Of a DNA stretch of 64,000 nt, positions 9,627 to 18,964 are shown piece after piece; the stretch's first letter is position 1; every line of letters starts with the position of its first letter. The translations under genes and the position numbers were made by a program. A model generated the notes under the pieces. The model saw nothing but the letters and a program-made list of their open reading frames with translations. It was not told the DNA's origin and did not search any database. Source of the stretch: Mycobacterium sp. SMC-2 (GTDB lineage Bacteria > Actinomycetota > Actinomycetes > Mycobacteriales > Mycobacteriaceae); assembly GCF_025263485.1 (NCBI RefSeq), contig NZ_CP079863.1:4774001-4838000 (forward strand). Reading direction: 5' to 3'.

Positions 9627-10169
9627 CTAGGAGTTCGTGGCCAGCGTCAACTCCATCAGCTTGAGAGCCTGACCGCACGCGTCGATGCCGGGCGCCTGGG
9701 GGTTGACCCACCAGCCGACCACCCCCGCGGCGTCACTGGCCACTCCGCACGCGCCGTTCGGGTCATCCGGGCGCATCACGATCGAATCGATCCCGGCGAT
9801 GTTGCGGGTCTCGACCTTGTACTTCAGGAATTCGGCGACCTTGCGTTCGTTGCTCAGGCTGCCCTGCTCGAACCAGAACCGGGTGATGTCGATCAGCCCG
9901 GCCGGGTTGGCCGCCTGCCACCGGCAGATGGCGCCGACGAACGTGCTCTGAATGTCGAGCGGGTCGGCGCCCACCGTCTTGGCGAGGATGTCGCTGGTGA
10001 GCACCTCGCACTCTTTGAGCAGGTTCGGATACTGCTGCTGCGAGTTGTTGTTGCGCGTCGGACCGCCCGCCTTGACGGCGGTACCGCCGATGGATCTCGA
10101 ACATCCCGTCAACACCAGCAGCGCGGCGATCAGGACGGCTACGAGGGCACGGACGCTTCGTCTGCTCAT
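9627..10169 (-). CDS. lprC: Lipoprotein LprC (DUF3558 family)
   Basis: A 180-residue lipoprotein. The chosen ATG gives MSRRSVRALV, a hydrophobic segment and the lipobox LTGC with Cys23. The mature part has two pairs of cysteines (CEVL/CRWQ and the later CGVA/CGQA) and the overall look of DUF3558 lipoproteins, secreted cell-envelope proteins of unknown function. Its start overlaps the lprB stop by 4 bases (ATGA), so lprB-lprC form a coupled two-gene operon. The longer upstream open frame lies inside lprB and is not used. Confidence 0.87.
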   Translation of the reverse strand: MSRRSVRALVAVLIAALLVLTGCSRSIGGTAVKAGGPTRNNNSQQQYPNLLKECEVLTSDILAKTVGADPLDIQSTFVGAICRWQAANPAGLIDITRFWFEQGSLSNERKVAEFLKYKVETRNIAGIDSIVMRPDDPNGACGVASDAAGVVGWWVNPQAPGIDACGQALKLMELTLATNS

Positions 10170-10723
10170 TTGGAGTTCGCAATCGACTGACGTGCCAGCT
10201 CCTTGGCGATGTCGCAGGGCGGCGGGAACGGCTTTTGACTGAAGCTGATCGACCATTCGAAGAAGTCGTCCTGGAATTGGATGCCCACCTCGCATAGTGA
10301 GTCACCCAGGTTGGGCTCGTTTCCGATGGCGATGAACCCGCTATGGCCGTTGATGTTGATGTCATCGACGCTGGCCCGCGACAGCTCCTCGGTCTTGCGT
10401 TCACGGCCGATCGGGCTGCCGCGATACCAGGAGAAGGAAAAATGCGGACCGAGGATGCCGCCGCCCGCCAGCCATTGGCAGCCGACGGAGTTACGGGCGG
10501 TATTGATCAGGCCCGTCACCCTGGTCAACTCCGCCACGGTCTGATCGCTGACGCCGCCGCATTGGGGGAACATCGGCCCGTGGTGGCCCTCGGAGTTCCC
10601 CGGCGCCGACGAGGACGTCGCCCCCGGTTTGTTGCTCCCGGAATCCGAGCACGCCGCAACCCCGGGAACCAGGATCGCCAGGGCTGACGCCGCAACGGCC
10701 AGCGCCCTCGAGTTACGCCGCAC
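10166..10723 (-). CDS. lprB: Lipoprotein LprB (DUF3558 family)
   Basis: A 185-residue lipoprotein; that length agrees with M. tuberculosis LprB as I recall it. The GTG start gives VRRNSRALAV, a hydrophobic segment and lipobox VAAC with Cys25; an ATG 13 codons upstream would add an atypical N-terminus. The mature domain carries the motifs FPQCGGVSD, VGCQWLAGG, GHSGFIAIG and PPCDIAKEL. Function is unknown. It is the first gene of the lprB-lprC unit and is divergent from the ABC exporter operon, with a 183-bp shared intergenic region that should hold both promoters. Confidence 0.88.
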   Translation of the reverse strand: MRRNSRALAVAASALAILVPGVAACSDSGSNKPGATSSSAPGNSEGHHGPMFPQCGGVSDQTVAELTRVTGLINTARNSVGCQWLAGGGILGPHFSFSWYRGSPIGRERKTEELSRASVDDININGHSGFIAIGNEPNLGDSLCEVGIQFQDDFFEWSISFSQKPFPPPCDIAKELARQSIANSK

Positions 10724-10906
10724 CGCTACCCTGCTTTTGCTCAGCCTGCTGCCGGTCCACACGATGCACTGTAGCGGCAGCTCAGCGGGTCAACCACCGA
10801 CGCGCCTGAACAGGCGTTTCACCGGCCCGGCCGCAAACGATGCGCGGGTTAGGGCGTCCGGCGGTTGCTGGCCACTGTGCGACCCGCCGTATGCGACAGT
10901 TACGAA

Positions 10907-12664
10907 ATGCTCCTGGCACTGCTGCGCCAGTACATCCAGCCGTACCGGCGGCTGGTCGCGGTGCTGATGCTGCTGCAGCTGGTCAGCACGTTGGCGTCGC
11001 TGTACCTGCCGACGGTCAACGCCGCAATCATCGACGAGGGCGTCGCCAAGGGTGACACGGCGACCATCGTCAGTCTCGGCATGGTGATGCTCTCGGTCAC
11101 CGGGTTGCAGGTGCTGTGCGCGGTCGCGGCGGTGTACTTCGGCTCGAAGACCGGAATGGGTTTCGGTCGCGACCTGCGCGCGGCGATGTTCGAACACGTC
11201 ACGACCTTTTCCGAGCATGAGACCGCCCGCTTCGGCGCGCCGACGCTGTTGACGCGCAGCACCAACGACGTCCGCCAGATCCAGTACCTGGTCCAGATAT
11301 CGAGCACCGTGCTAATCACCGCGCCGATCATGTGCATCGGCGGAATCATCATGGCCATCCACCAGGAGGCGGCGCTGACCTGGCTGCTGCTGGTCAGCGT
11401 TCCCATCATGGCCGTGGCCAATTACTGGGTGATGTCGCACATGCTGCCCCTGTTCCGCAGGATGCAGGGCCTCATCGACGGCATCAATCGGGTGATGCGC
11501 GACCAGTTGTCCGGCGTCCGGGTCGTCCGGGCGTTCGCCCGCGAAGGCTACGAGCGCGATCGATTCGCCCGCGCCAACGCCGCGCTCTCGAACACCGCGC
11601 TGACCGCCGGCAACTGGCAAGCGGTCATGCTGCCGGTGACCACGCTGACCGTCAACGTGTCCAGTGTCGCGCTGATCTGGTTCGGCGGGCTGCGCATCGA
11701 TCGCGGCCAAATGCAGGTCGGCTCGCTGACCGCGTTCTTGGCCTACTTCACCCAGATCCTCATGGCGGTCTTGATGGCGACCATGACGCTGGTGGTGCTG
11801 CCGCGAGCCTCCGTCTGCGCCGAACGGATCACCGAGGTGCTCTCGACCCAGGCCGCCGTCGACAACCCGCAAAGTCCGGTGTTCCCGCGCGGCGGCATCA
11901 CCGGGGTGGTGCGCCTGGAACACGCGACATTCAGCTACCCGGGCGCTGATCGCGCTGTGTTGCAGGACATTTCGCTGACCGCGCGGCCCGGCGCCACCAC
12001 GGCCATCGTCGGCAGCACCGGTTCGGGCAAGTCGACGCTGGTGTCGCTGATCTGCCGGCTCTACGACGTGACGGGTGGCGCCGTCCTGATCGACGACGTC
12101 GACGTCCGCGACTACCACACCGAACGGCTCTGGTCCGCGATCGGGCTGGTTCCCCAGCGCGGCTACCTGTTCTCCGGGACCGTGGCCGACAACCTGCGCT
12201 ACGGCAAGGCGGACGCGACCGAGGACGAGATGTGGGAGGCGTTGCGAGTGGCCGACGCCGACGGGTTCGTGCGCGCGCAAGACGACGGGCTGCGCATGCG
12301 GGTGGCCCAGGGCGGAATCAACTTCTCCGGCGGTCAGCGGCAGCGACTGGCGATCGCACGGGCGGTCATCCGCCGCCCGGCCATCTATCTCTTCGACGAC
12401 TCGTTCGGCGCCCTCGACGTGCACACCGACGCACGGGTGCGCGCGTCGCTGCAGGAGGTTTCGCGCGAGGCCACCGTCATCGTTGTCACGCAACGGGTTT
12501 CCACCGCCGCCCAGGCCGACCAGGTGATCGTCGTCGACGACGGGAAATTGGTGGGCACCGGCACGCACGAATCGCTACTCACAGACTGCGCCACCTACGC
12601 GGAGTTCGCCGACTCGCAGTCGGTGAGCGCCTTGCCATCGGGTCGAGTCGGGGGCGCGCCATGA
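10907..12664 (+). CDS. Heterodimeric ABC exporter subunit with degenerate ATPase site (Rv1273c-like)
   Basis: A 585-residue half-transporter: a six-helix transmembrane domain (about 1-320) fused to an ATPase domain. The ATPase has Walker A GSTGSGKS (369-376) and signature FSGGQ (473-477). The catalytic Glu after Walker B is Asp498 ([10 protein letters not shown]), and the switch His is Gln529 (VVTQRVST). The ATG giving [10 protein letters not shown] was chosen because upstream residues are not membrane-like and the length then fits the family. It overlaps the next gene by 4 bases. Recalled literature links the M. tuberculosis pair to lipid or fatty-acid transport; this sequence shows only the exporter class. 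Confidence 0.9.
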   Translation: MLLALLRQYIQPYRRLVAVLMLLQLVSTLASLYLPTVNAAIIDEGVAKGDTATIVSLGMVMLSVTGLQVLCAVAAVYFGSKTGMGFGRDLRAAMFEHVTTFSEHETARFGAPTLLTRSTNDVRQIQYLVQISSTVLITAPIMCIGGIIMAIHQEAALTWLLLVSVPIMAVANYWVMSHMLPLFRRMQGLIDGINRVMRDQLSGVRVVRAFAREGYERDRFARANAALSNTALTAGNWQAVMLPVTTLTVNVSSVALIWFGGLRIDRGQMQVGSLTAFLAYFTQILMAVLMATMTLVVLPRASVCAERITEVLSTQAAVDNPQSPVFPRGGITGVVRLEHATFSYPGADRAVLQDISLTARPGATTAIVGSTGSGKSTLVSLICRLYDVTGGAVLIDDVDVRDYHTERLWSAIGLVPQRGYLFSGTVADNLRYGKADATEDEMWEALRVADADGFVRAQDDGLRMRVAQGGINFSGGQRQRLAIARAVIRRPAIYLFDDSFGALDVHTDARVRASLQEVSREATVIVVTQRVSTAAQADQVIVVDDGKLVGTGTHESLLTDCATYAEFADSQSVSALPSGRVGGAP

Positions 12665-14544
12665 CCGTGGCGGCCACCCGCGGCCTGACCCCGGCACCGG
12701 CCGGGCGCTCCCGCGACTTCTGGGGTTCAGCCGGCCGGCTGGTGAGACGGCTTGCGCCACAACGCCGGCTGAGCATCGCGGTGATCAGCCTCGGCATCAC
12801 CGGAACGGTGATCGGAGTCATCGTCCCGCGAATCCTCGGTCACGCCACCGATTTACTGTTCAACGGCGTCATCGGGCGACAGCTGCCCGCGGGAATCACC
12901 AAGGCGCAGGCCGTCGCCGCGGCCCGGGCCCGAGGCGACGGCACCTTCGCCGACCTGCTGTCGGGGATGAACGTGGTGCCGGGCAAAGGCGTGGATTTCG
13001 GCGCGGTGGCACGAACCCTCACGCTGGCGTTGGGCCTGTATCTGGTTTCGGCGCTGCTGATTTGGGCGCAGGCGCGGCTGCTCAACGTCACCGTGCAGCG
13101 CACCATGGTCGCGCTGCGTTCCGACGTGGAGGACAAGATCCACCGGCTGCCGCTGTCTTACTTCGACGGGCGCCAACGCGGTGAGCTGCTGAGCCGCGTG
13201 ACCAACGACATCGACAACGTGCAGTCGTCGCTGTCGATGACCATCAGCGCGCTGGTGACGTCGATCCTGACCGTCGTCGCGGTGCTGGCGATGATGGTGT
13301 CCATCTCGCCGCTGCTGGCCCTGATCGCCGTGGCGACGGTGCCGCTGTCGCTGGTGGCGACGCGTGCGATCGCGCGGCGCGCACAGCGCCTGTTCGTGGC
13401 GCAGTGGACAAGCATCGGGCGCCTCAACGCCCATATCGAGGAGACCTACAGCGGCTTCACGGTGGTCAAGACGTTCGGCCACCAGGCTGCGGCGCGCGAG
13501 CAGTTCCGCGAATTCAACGACGACGTCTACCACGCCAGTTTCGGCGCCCAGTTCTTCTCCGGCCTGGTGGGGCCGGCGACGTCGTTCATCGGCAATCTCG
13601 GTTACGTGGCCGTCGCCGTCGTGGGCGGCCTGCAGGTGGCCACCGGCCACATCACCCTGGGTAACATCCAGGCCTTCATCCAATACGTCCGGCAGTTCAA
13701 CGCCCCGCTGAGCCAGGTGGCCGGGATGTACAACACCCTGCAGTCCGGGGTCGCCAGCGCGGAGCGAGTGTTCGATCTGCTCGACGAGCCGGAGGAATCG
13801 CCGGACTCCGTGGGGGTCAGCGGCGGTGCCGGACGAGTCGAGTTCCAGCACGTGAGCTTCGGTTACCGCCCGAATTCGCGGGTGATCCATGACCTGTCGA
13901 TGGTGGCCGAGCCGGGCAGCACGGTGGCGATCGTCGGGCCGACGGGCGCCGGCAAGACCACGTTGGTGAACCTGCTCATGCGGTTCTATGACGTTGACTC
14001 CGGCCGGATCCTGGTCGACGGGGTCGACATCACCAGGGTGAGCAGGCAGTCGTTGCGGTCGCGGATCGGCATGGTGCTGCAAGACACCTGGCTTTTCGAC
14101 GGGACGATCACGGAGAACATCGCCTACGGGCGGCCCGGGGCCAGCGCGGACGAGGTGGTGGAGGCCGCGAAGGCGGCTTACGTCGACCGGTTCGTGCACA
14201 CGCTGCCGGCAGGCTACGAGACCCGGGTCAGCGGCGGCGGCGGCAACATCAGCGCCGGCGAGAAGCAACTCATCACCATCGCCCGCGCATTCCTTGCCCG
14301 GCCGCAACTGTTGATCCTGGACGAGGCGACCAGCTCGGTCGACACCCGCACCGAGGCCTTTATTGCCCGCGCCATGTCCGAGCTTCGCCGCGATCGCACG
14401 AGTTTTATTATCGCGCATCGGCTTTCGACGATCCGCGATGCGGATCGCATCGTCGTTATCGAGGCGGGCCGGATCGTCGAGCAAGGCAGCCACCCCGAAC
14501 TGGTGGCCCGGCGAGGTGCCTACTACGCCATGACGAAGGCGTAA
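12661..14544 (+). CDS. Heterodimeric ABC exporter subunit, catalytic partner (Rv1272c-like)
   Basis: A 627-residue half-transporter translationally coupled to the preceding subunit (ATGA overlap). The membrane domain contains an extra extracytoplasmic loop of about 60 residues between the first two helices (roughly 70-120). The ATPase has Walker A GPTGAGKT (426-433), a non-consensus signature ISAGEK (530-535), Walker [12 protein letters not shown] with catalytic Glu555 and switch His586. The altered signature here pairs with the altered Walker B and switch of the partner to make one inactive site, while the other site is intact; this is the arrangement of asymmetric exporters such as TM287/288. 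Confidence 0.9.
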   Translation: MTVAATRGLTPAPAGRSRDFWGSAGRLVRRLAPQRRLSIAVISLGITGTVIGVIVPRILGHATDLLFNGVIGRQLPAGITKAQAVAAARARGDGTFADLLSGMNVVPGKGVDFGAVARTLTLALGLYLVSALLIWAQARLLNVTVQRTMVALRSDVEDKIHRLPLSYFDGRQRGELLSRVTNDIDNVQSSLSMTISALVTSILTVVAVLAMMVSISPLLALIAVATVPLSLVATRAIARRAQRLFVAQWTSIGRLNAHIEETYSGFTVVKTFGHQAAAREQFREFNDDVYHASFGAQFFSGLVGPATSFIGNLGYVAVAVVGGLQVATGHITLGNIQAFIQYVRQFNAPLSQVAGMYNTLQSGVASAERVFDLLDEPEESPDSVGVSGGAGRVEFQHVSFGYRPNSRVIHDLSMVAEPGSTVAIVGPTGAGKTTLVNLLMRFYDVDSGRILVDGVDITRVSRQSLRSRIGMVLQDTWLFDGTITENIAYGRPGASADEVVEAAKAAYVDRFVHTLPAGYETRVSGGGGNISAGEKQLITIARAFLARPQLLILDEATSSVDTRTEAFIARAMSELRRDRTSFIIAHRLSTIRDADRIVVIEAGRIVEQGSHPELVARRGAYYAMTKA

Positions 14545-14629
14545 GCCCGAGAAGCGAGCTCGTCCGGCCAGCCCGGGCACCGCCTCCCGTTATCCGGACG
14601 AAGTCACTTTGAGAATTCGTTGAGGTAAC

Positions 14630-14655
14630 GAAAAGGCGAAGGTCGGAACCTTTTC
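14630..14655 (+). other. Stem-loop in the leader of the secreted C39-like gene
   Basis: GAAAAGG (14630-14636) and CCTTTTC (14649-14655) form a perfect 7-bp stem with a 12-base loop, which can be extended outward by TTGA/TCAA. It lies 86 bases after the exporter stop and 53 bases before the next ATG. It has no T-tract, so it may be a leader structure rather than a terminator. Confidence 0.35.
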
Positions 14656-14707
14656 TCAATCAAAGCCGCCACGGGGCGCAACGAACGCAACGAGAAAAGG
14701 ACAAACC

Positions 14708-15406
14708 ATGAAGAGCATCAAGATTGCCAGCATGGCCAAGACCGCCGTCTTGGCACTGGTCGCCGGTGCCATCGCGCTGGGAGTGGCCGGCCCGGCCGAA
14801 GCGGCCTCGGGCGCCACCTACGGCGACCCCGCCGCTGCCGCCAAGTGGTGGCGCCACCAGAAGTACGACGACTGCGTGCTGATGGCCGCCGCCGACGTGA
14901 TCGGCCAGATGACCGGCAAGGAGCCCTCGGAGGACGCCATCATCAAGAAGGCCCAGTCAACACCCAGCACGATCCACCCGGGCTCGATTTACATCAAGCC
15001 GTCCAACGCCAAGGACCCGAATTCGGGCCAGGGCACCATGTTCGGCGATGTCCCGACGCTGCTGAAGCTGTACAACGTCTACGGAGTGGTCAGCGACGCG
15101 GCCCACGCGGCGAAGACCGGCGTACCCGCGGGCATCGAAGGAATCGAGCAGCTGCTGGGCACCGGTCACAAGGTGATGGTCAGCGTCAACGCCGAACTGA
15201 TCTGGAACATCCCCGTCGAGACAACGGACGAGAACGGCAACCCGATAGGTGACCACGCCGTGGTGGTGACCGGTGTCGACACCGCCTACAACATCGTGCA
15301 CCTGAACGACAGCGGTGACCCCAAGGGCCGGGACGCGCAGCTCCCGATGGCGCTCTTCATGCGAGCCTGGGAAGCCAGCCACGAGCTGATCGTCGCCACC
15401 ATGTGA
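14708..15406 (+). CDS. Secreted C39-like (papain-fold) peptidase-like protein (Rv1268c-like)
   Basis: A 232-residue exported protein with a Sec signal peptide (basic start, hydrophobic 11-28, cleavage after AEA near residue 32). The mature region resembles C39-like cysteine peptidases: Cys56 in DDCVLMAAADVIGQMTG, His183 in GDHAVVVTGVD, and Asn200/Asp201 following VHL. That gives a plausible Cys-His-Asn/Asp triad, although activity is unproven. A good ribosome binding site (GAGAAAAGG) lies upstream of the ATG. It sits where M. tuberculosis has Rv1268c, and its length matches; lprA and Rv1269c are missing from this spot. A GC-rich hairpin follows the stop. Confidence 0.8.
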   Translation: MKSIKIASMAKTAVLALVAGAIALGVAGPAEAASGATYGDPAAAAKWWRHQKYDDCVLMAAADVIGQMTGKEPSEDAIIKKAQSTPSTIHPGSIYIKPSNAKDPNSGQGTMFGDVPTLLKLYNVYGVVSDAAHAAKTGVPAGIEGIEQLLGTGHKVMVSVNAELIWNIPVETTDENGNPIGDHAVVVTGVDTAYNIVHLNDSGDPKGRDAQLPMALFMRAWEASHELIVATM

Positions 15407-15429
15407 GGCACAACCGAATTCCCATCGCG

Positions 15430-15457
15430 CGGCGGGCAGCCCCACGGTTGCCCGCCG
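15430..15457 (+). terminator. GC-rich hairpin, likely terminator after the C39-like gene
   Basis: GGCGGGCA (15431-15438) pairs perfectly with TGCCCGCC (15449-15456), extended by a C-G pair, with a 10-base loop, 24 bases after the stop codon. There is no T-run, which is common for mycobacterial hairpin terminators. Confidence 0.5.
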
Positions 15458-15649
15458 TATGCGTGTTCGTCTGGGGGCCAACCCTGTTCGCACCGCGTGT
15501 CAGAGGTCGTTCTGGCGGGGAACGCTTTTCACTCATCCGCGGCAGAGCCAGATTCGCGCGTTTCTACCGAATTCGCCGGGATTGATATCACAATGACAAG
15601 CTAGGACATTTTCTTTGGTGCTGCGCAGGACCGGAAGGACCGATAAGCG

Positions 15650-16792
15650 ATGGTGGACAAACGTCTCGAACTCGGTCTGCTCGGACCGTTGGAGATGACC
15701 GTCGACGGCACCCTGGTGGCCTTGGGCACCCCCAAACAGCGAGCGGTGCTGGCCATGCTGCTGATGAACCGCAACACTCCGGTCGGGGTCGACAGGCTCA
15801 TCACGGCCCTATGGGACGACGAGCCGCCGTCGGGGGCGCGGGCCAGCATTCATTCTTACGTGTCCAATCTTCGCAAGCTGCTCAGCAACGCGGGAATCGA
15901 CCCGAGAGCGGTGCTGGCCGCGGCACCACCGGGATACCGGCTCAGCATCGACGAAAACGCCTACGATCTGGGACGGTTCATCGCGGAAAAGGCCGCGGGC
16001 GTGCACGCGGCCGCGCTAGGAAAATTCGAGGAAGCCAGCCGGCACTTGGCGGCCGCGTTGGCCCAATGGCGCGGACCCGTGCTCGAGGACTTACGCGAGT
16101 TTCAGTTCGTCGACACCTTCGCGACTTCCCTTGTCGAGGAAAAGATTCTGGTGCACGGCGCAAAGGCGGAGGCCGAAATCGCTTGCGGGCGAGCGTCTGG
16201 TGTGATCACTGAGCTGGAAGCGCTCACCGCCGAACACCCCTATCGCGAGCCGCTGTGGGCCCAGTTGATCACGGCCTACTACCTCACCGACCGCCAGTCC
16301 GACGCGTTGGCCGCCTACCGCCGCGTCAAGACCACGCTCGCCGACGACCTGGGGATCGATCCGGGTCCGACGCTGCGGTCGCTCAACGAGCGGATCTTGC
16401 GGCAGGAACCGCTGGACGTGAAACGAAGTGCCAAGACCGCCGCCGTCGACACGGTCACGGTGCTCGAACAGCACACCATGGTGTCCGGGCAGAAGGCCAT
16501 CGCTTATCTGCATGAGACCACCGGGCGCAGCTATCCGCTGCGCGCGGCGGCGACCCGGATTGGGCGCCTTCCCGACAACGACATCGTGCTCGACAGCCCG
16601 AAAGTCAGCCGCCACCACGCCGTCATTGTCGACACCGGCACCAGCTTCATCATCAACGACCTCCGGTCCTCCAACGGGGTCCATGTACAACATGAGCGGA
16701 TCCGCTCGGCGGCCACTCTGCGCGACGGCGACCACGTCCGCATCTGCGACCACGAATTCACGTTTCAGATCGCCGCGGACACCCAGGGCTAG
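15650..16792 (+). CDS. embR: Transcriptional regulator EmbR (SARP + FHA)
   Basis: A 380-residue regulator with an N-terminal SARP-type winged helix (about 5-100), a bacterial transcriptional activation (TPR-like) domain (about 105-255) and a C-terminal FHA domain (about 285-375). The FHA phosphothreonine-binding residues are present: Arg306 in RIGRLPDND, Ser320 in VSRHH and Asn342 in SSNG; they correspond to the residues known to be essential in M. tuberculosis EmbR. That protein is phosphorylated by PknH and activates embCAB arabinosyltransferase genes. Here embR lies directly upstream of two PknH-like genes. A GGAAGGA ribosome binding site precedes the ATG. No emb genes are in the window. 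Confidence 0.93.
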   Translation: MVDKRLELGLLGPLEMTVDGTLVALGTPKQRAVLAMLLMNRNTPVGVDRLITALWDDEPPSGARASIHSYVSNLRKLLSNAGIDPRAVLAAAPPGYRLSIDENAYDLGRFIAEKAAGVHAAALGKFEEASRHLAAALAQWRGPVLEDLREFQFVDTFATSLVEEKILVHGAKAEAEIACGRASGVITELEALTAEHPYREPLWAQLITAYYLTDRQSDALAAYRRVKTTLADDLGIDPGPTLRSLNERILRQEPLDVKRSAKTAAVDTVTVLEQHTMVSGQKAIAYLHETTGRSYPLRAAATRIGRLPDNDIVLDSPKVSRHHAVIVDTGTSFIINDLRSSNGVHVQHERIRSAATLRDGDHVRICDHEFTFQIAADTQG

Positions 16793-18179
16793 GCGGGGGT
16801 TGATCGGGGTTGGTTGATTCGGGTGTTTGTGGTGCGTGGGGGTGGGTGGGGGCTTACGGTCGTGGTTGCTGGGTGCGGGGGTTGCGGCTGACCGGTGCGC
16901 CGGGCAATTGTTGGTGTCGGTGGCGTGGTGGATGGGTGTGAAGGATCGGCGATGAGTGATGAGCAGCCCTCGCGGGTGGGGTCGGATTTTGGCCCCTATC
17001 ACCTAAAACGGCTGCTGGGCCGGGGTGGGATGGGGGAAGTCTATGAGGCCGAGCACACCGTCAAGGAGTGGACGGTGGCGGTCAAGCTGCTCTCGGAGAC
17101 CTTCAGCAAGGACCCGGTGTTTCGGGAGCGGATGAAACGCGAAGCCCGCACCGCCGGTCGTTTGCAGGAGCCGCACGTGGTGCCCATCCACGACTACGGC
17201 GAAATCGATGGCCAGATGTTCTTGGAGATGCGCCTGGTCGAGGGCACCGACTTAGACAGCGTGCTCAAACGCTTCGGCCCGCTGGCCCCGCCGCGCGCGG
17301 TGGCCATCATCACCCAGATCGCCTCGGCCCTGGATGCCGCCCACGCCGCCGGGGTGATGCACCGCGACGTCAAACCACAAAACATTCTCATCACCCGCGA
17401 TGACTTCGCCTACCTGGTCGACTTCGGCATCGCCAGCGCCACCACCGACGAGAAGCTCACCCAATTGGGCACCGCGGTCGGGACGTGGAAATACATGGCC
17501 CCGGAACGGTTTTCCAACGCCGAAGTCACCTACCGCGCCGACATCTACGCCCTGGCCTGCGTGCTCTATGAATGCCTCACCGGATCCCCGCCCTACACAT
17601 CCAGTAGCGCGGGCGCGCTGGTGACCGCCCACACCATGAATCCCATCCCCCAGCCCAGCGCGTTGCGGCCGGGCATACCCAAGGGTTTCGACGCGGTGAT
17701 CGCCCGCGGGATGGCCAAAAACCCCGCCGACCGCTACGCCAGCGCCGGCGACCTGGCCCTGGCCGCCCACGAGGCACTCAGCGACCCCGACCAAGACCAC
17801 GCCGCCACCATCTTGCGCCGCAGCCAAGAAGCCACCCTGCCCGGCACCGTCATGGCGCCTCCCCCGACGCCGGCGCCACCGCCCCCGGCCCCCGGCTCGA
17901 CCCCGGTACCCGGCTCCACCCCGGTACCCGGCTCCACCCCGATACCCGCGCCGGGCCCGCCGACCTGGCGGCCCGAAAGCGGCCCCATCCCAGCCGCCGG
18001 CCAGCCCGCGGCCACACCGCCCTACTACCAAGGCGCCAACCCCAATTGGGGCGGCCCCCCACCACCAACCCCAGCCCCATTCACCGGCACACCCGCCTGG
18101 AACCAACCCCCACCCAAACAACGCAACCCCTGGCCCATCATCGCCGCCGCCGCCGCCCTAGTCATCGTCGTCATCGCCG
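16792..18179 (+). repeat. 1,388-bp direct repeat, copy A (upstream region + kinase half of first pknH-like gene)
   Basis: This stretch reappears 2,259 bases downstream with a single mismatch that I could find (C17935 here, G20194 there; a synonymous Ser codon change). It starts at the last base of the embR stop codon, covers the whole upstream region, the kinase domain and the Pro-rich linker, and stops inside the transmembrane helix codons. The edges are abrupt. Confidence 0.93.
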
Positions 18180-18733
18180 CCGCCGTCGGCATCGCGATAG
18201 TCATGCAAGGTCACGACACCAAGCCGCAAGCAAACCCCACGTCGACCACGACAACGACCACCGCCAGGACCACCACCACGACGACCACCCGGGCGAGCAA
18301 TCCGCAGAGCAAGCTGCTGAGCATGCTGCCCGCGGGGTATCCCGCGGGCGCTTGCACACCGGCGACCCCTAAGGCGAACAGCATCTGGATCAATACTTTG
18401 GCCATGGTCGACTGCGAGAAGAACACCAACCCTGGCGGCCCATCCCGCGCGATCTATGGGCTGTTCGCCAATGAGGATCTGCTGAAGAAGGCGTTCGACG
18501 ACGACGTCGCCGCCGTGCAGCTGATGAACTGTCCGGGAGCCGGGCCGTCGCCGGATGGCTGGCACCACGACAGCACCCCGAACGTGACCGCCGGCATGAT
18601 CGCGTGCGGCACCTACAAAAACCACCCGAACGTGATATGGACCAACGACGCCAAACTCATCCTCTGTGATGTTTACGGGGATCCCCCCGCCATCGAGGAC
18701 CTGCACACGTGGTGGACCAACTACGGCGGCTGA
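16952..18733 (+). CDS. PknH-type Ser/Thr protein kinase with an alternative extracellular sensor domain
   Basis: A 593-residue membrane kinase. The kinase domain (about 15-275) has the Gly-rich loop GRGGMGEV (23-30), Lys45, HRD (137-139), DFG (157-159) and activation-loop Thr170 and Thr174, matching the EmbR-docking threonines of M. tuberculosis PknH. A Pro-rich linker with three GSTPxP repeats (315-332) leads to one transmembrane helix (about 394-420). Outside is a Thr-rich segment (about 430-455, possibly O-mannosylated) and a domain of about 135 residues with five cysteines that does not resemble the PknH sensor. The ATG follows an AAGGA ribosome binding site. Sequence up to residue 409 is identical to the next kinase. 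Confidence 0.92.
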   Translation: MSDEQPSRVGSDFGPYHLKRLLGRGGMGEVYEAEHTVKEWTVAVKLLSETFSKDPVFRERMKREARTAGRLQEPHVVPIHDYGEIDGQMFLEMRLVEGTDLDSVLKRFGPLAPPRAVAIITQIASALDAAHAAGVMHRDVKPQNILITRDDFAYLVDFGIASATTDEKLTQLGTAVGTWKYMAPERFSNAEVTYRADIYALACVLYECLTGSPPYTSSSAGALVTAHTMNPIPQPSALRPGIPKGFDAVIARGMAKNPADRYASAGDLALAAHEALSDPDQDHAATILRRSQEATLPGTVMAPPPTPAPPPPAPGSTPVPGSTPVPGSTPIPAPGPPTWRPESGPIPAAGQPAATPPYYQGANPNWGGPPPPTPAPFTGTPAWNQPPPKQRNPWPIIAAAAALVIVVIAAAVGIAIVMQGHDTKPQANPTSTTTTTTARTTTTTTTRASNPQSKLLSMLPAGYPAGACTPATPKANSIWINTLAMVDCEKNTNPGGPSRAIYGLFANEDLLKKAFDDDVAAVQLMNCPGAGPSPDGWHHDSTPNVTAGMIACGTYKNHPNVIWTNDAKLILCDVYGDPPAIEDLHTWWTNYGG

Positions 18734-18738
18734 GCCGA

Positions 18739-18753
18739 TGCGGTCAAACCGCA
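18739..18753 (+). terminator. Small hairpin after the first kinase gene
   Basis: TGCGGT and ACCGCA form a perfect 6-bp stem with a CAA loop, 5 bases after the kinase stop codon. Without a T-tract, a terminator role is only possible. Confidence 0.3.
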
Positions 18754-18805
18754 ACGCGGAGAGAGGCTTCCGCCTGACCGCCGCGAAGCGATGCGGGCGA
18801 GTGTT

Positions 18806-18964
18806 CTAGGCGGGAAACTTCACCATGAGAGGGGCGCCGCTGACCGCCAGCGCGGCGCACCACAATTGCATCGACAACAGCCGGTATCCGACGCAATACA
18901 CCAGGTAGGAGCACGCGTGCCGCGCGGTGACACCGCGTGCCGCGGTCCCTGTAGTCGTCAGCAC
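18806..18964 (-). CDS. Possible small hypothetical protein between the kinase genes
   Basis: A 52-residue reading frame on the strand opposite the kinases, starting GTG with a GAAGG-like element about 11 bases upstream. The product has three cysteines and a moderately hydrophobic second half (roughly residues 20-47), so it could be a small membrane protein. It occupies most of the unique spacer between the two 1,388-bp repeats, which otherwise shows no gene. No family is recognised. It could equally be a chance frame in GC-rich DNA or the remnant of a gene broken by the duplication. Confidence 0.22.
   Translation of the reverse strand: MLTTTGTAARGVTARHACSYLVYCVGYRLLSMQLWCAALAVSGAPLMVKFPA

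Noticed and set aside
12853..14580. 575-residue minus-strand open frame across the ABC exporter
   Set aside because: Fully antisense to an intact ABC subunit; composition typical of third-position GC artefact.
16895..16951. 19-residue upstream extension of both kinases
   Set aside because: The ATG after the AAGGA ribosome binding site begins the conserved MSDEQPSRVGS start; the extension is encoded in the G-rich leader.
16091..17002. 303-residue minus-strand frame across the embR end and kinase leader, echoed at 18806-19261
   Set aside because: The identical N-termini result from the DNA repeat; the rest is antisense to embR or spacer, with no domain.
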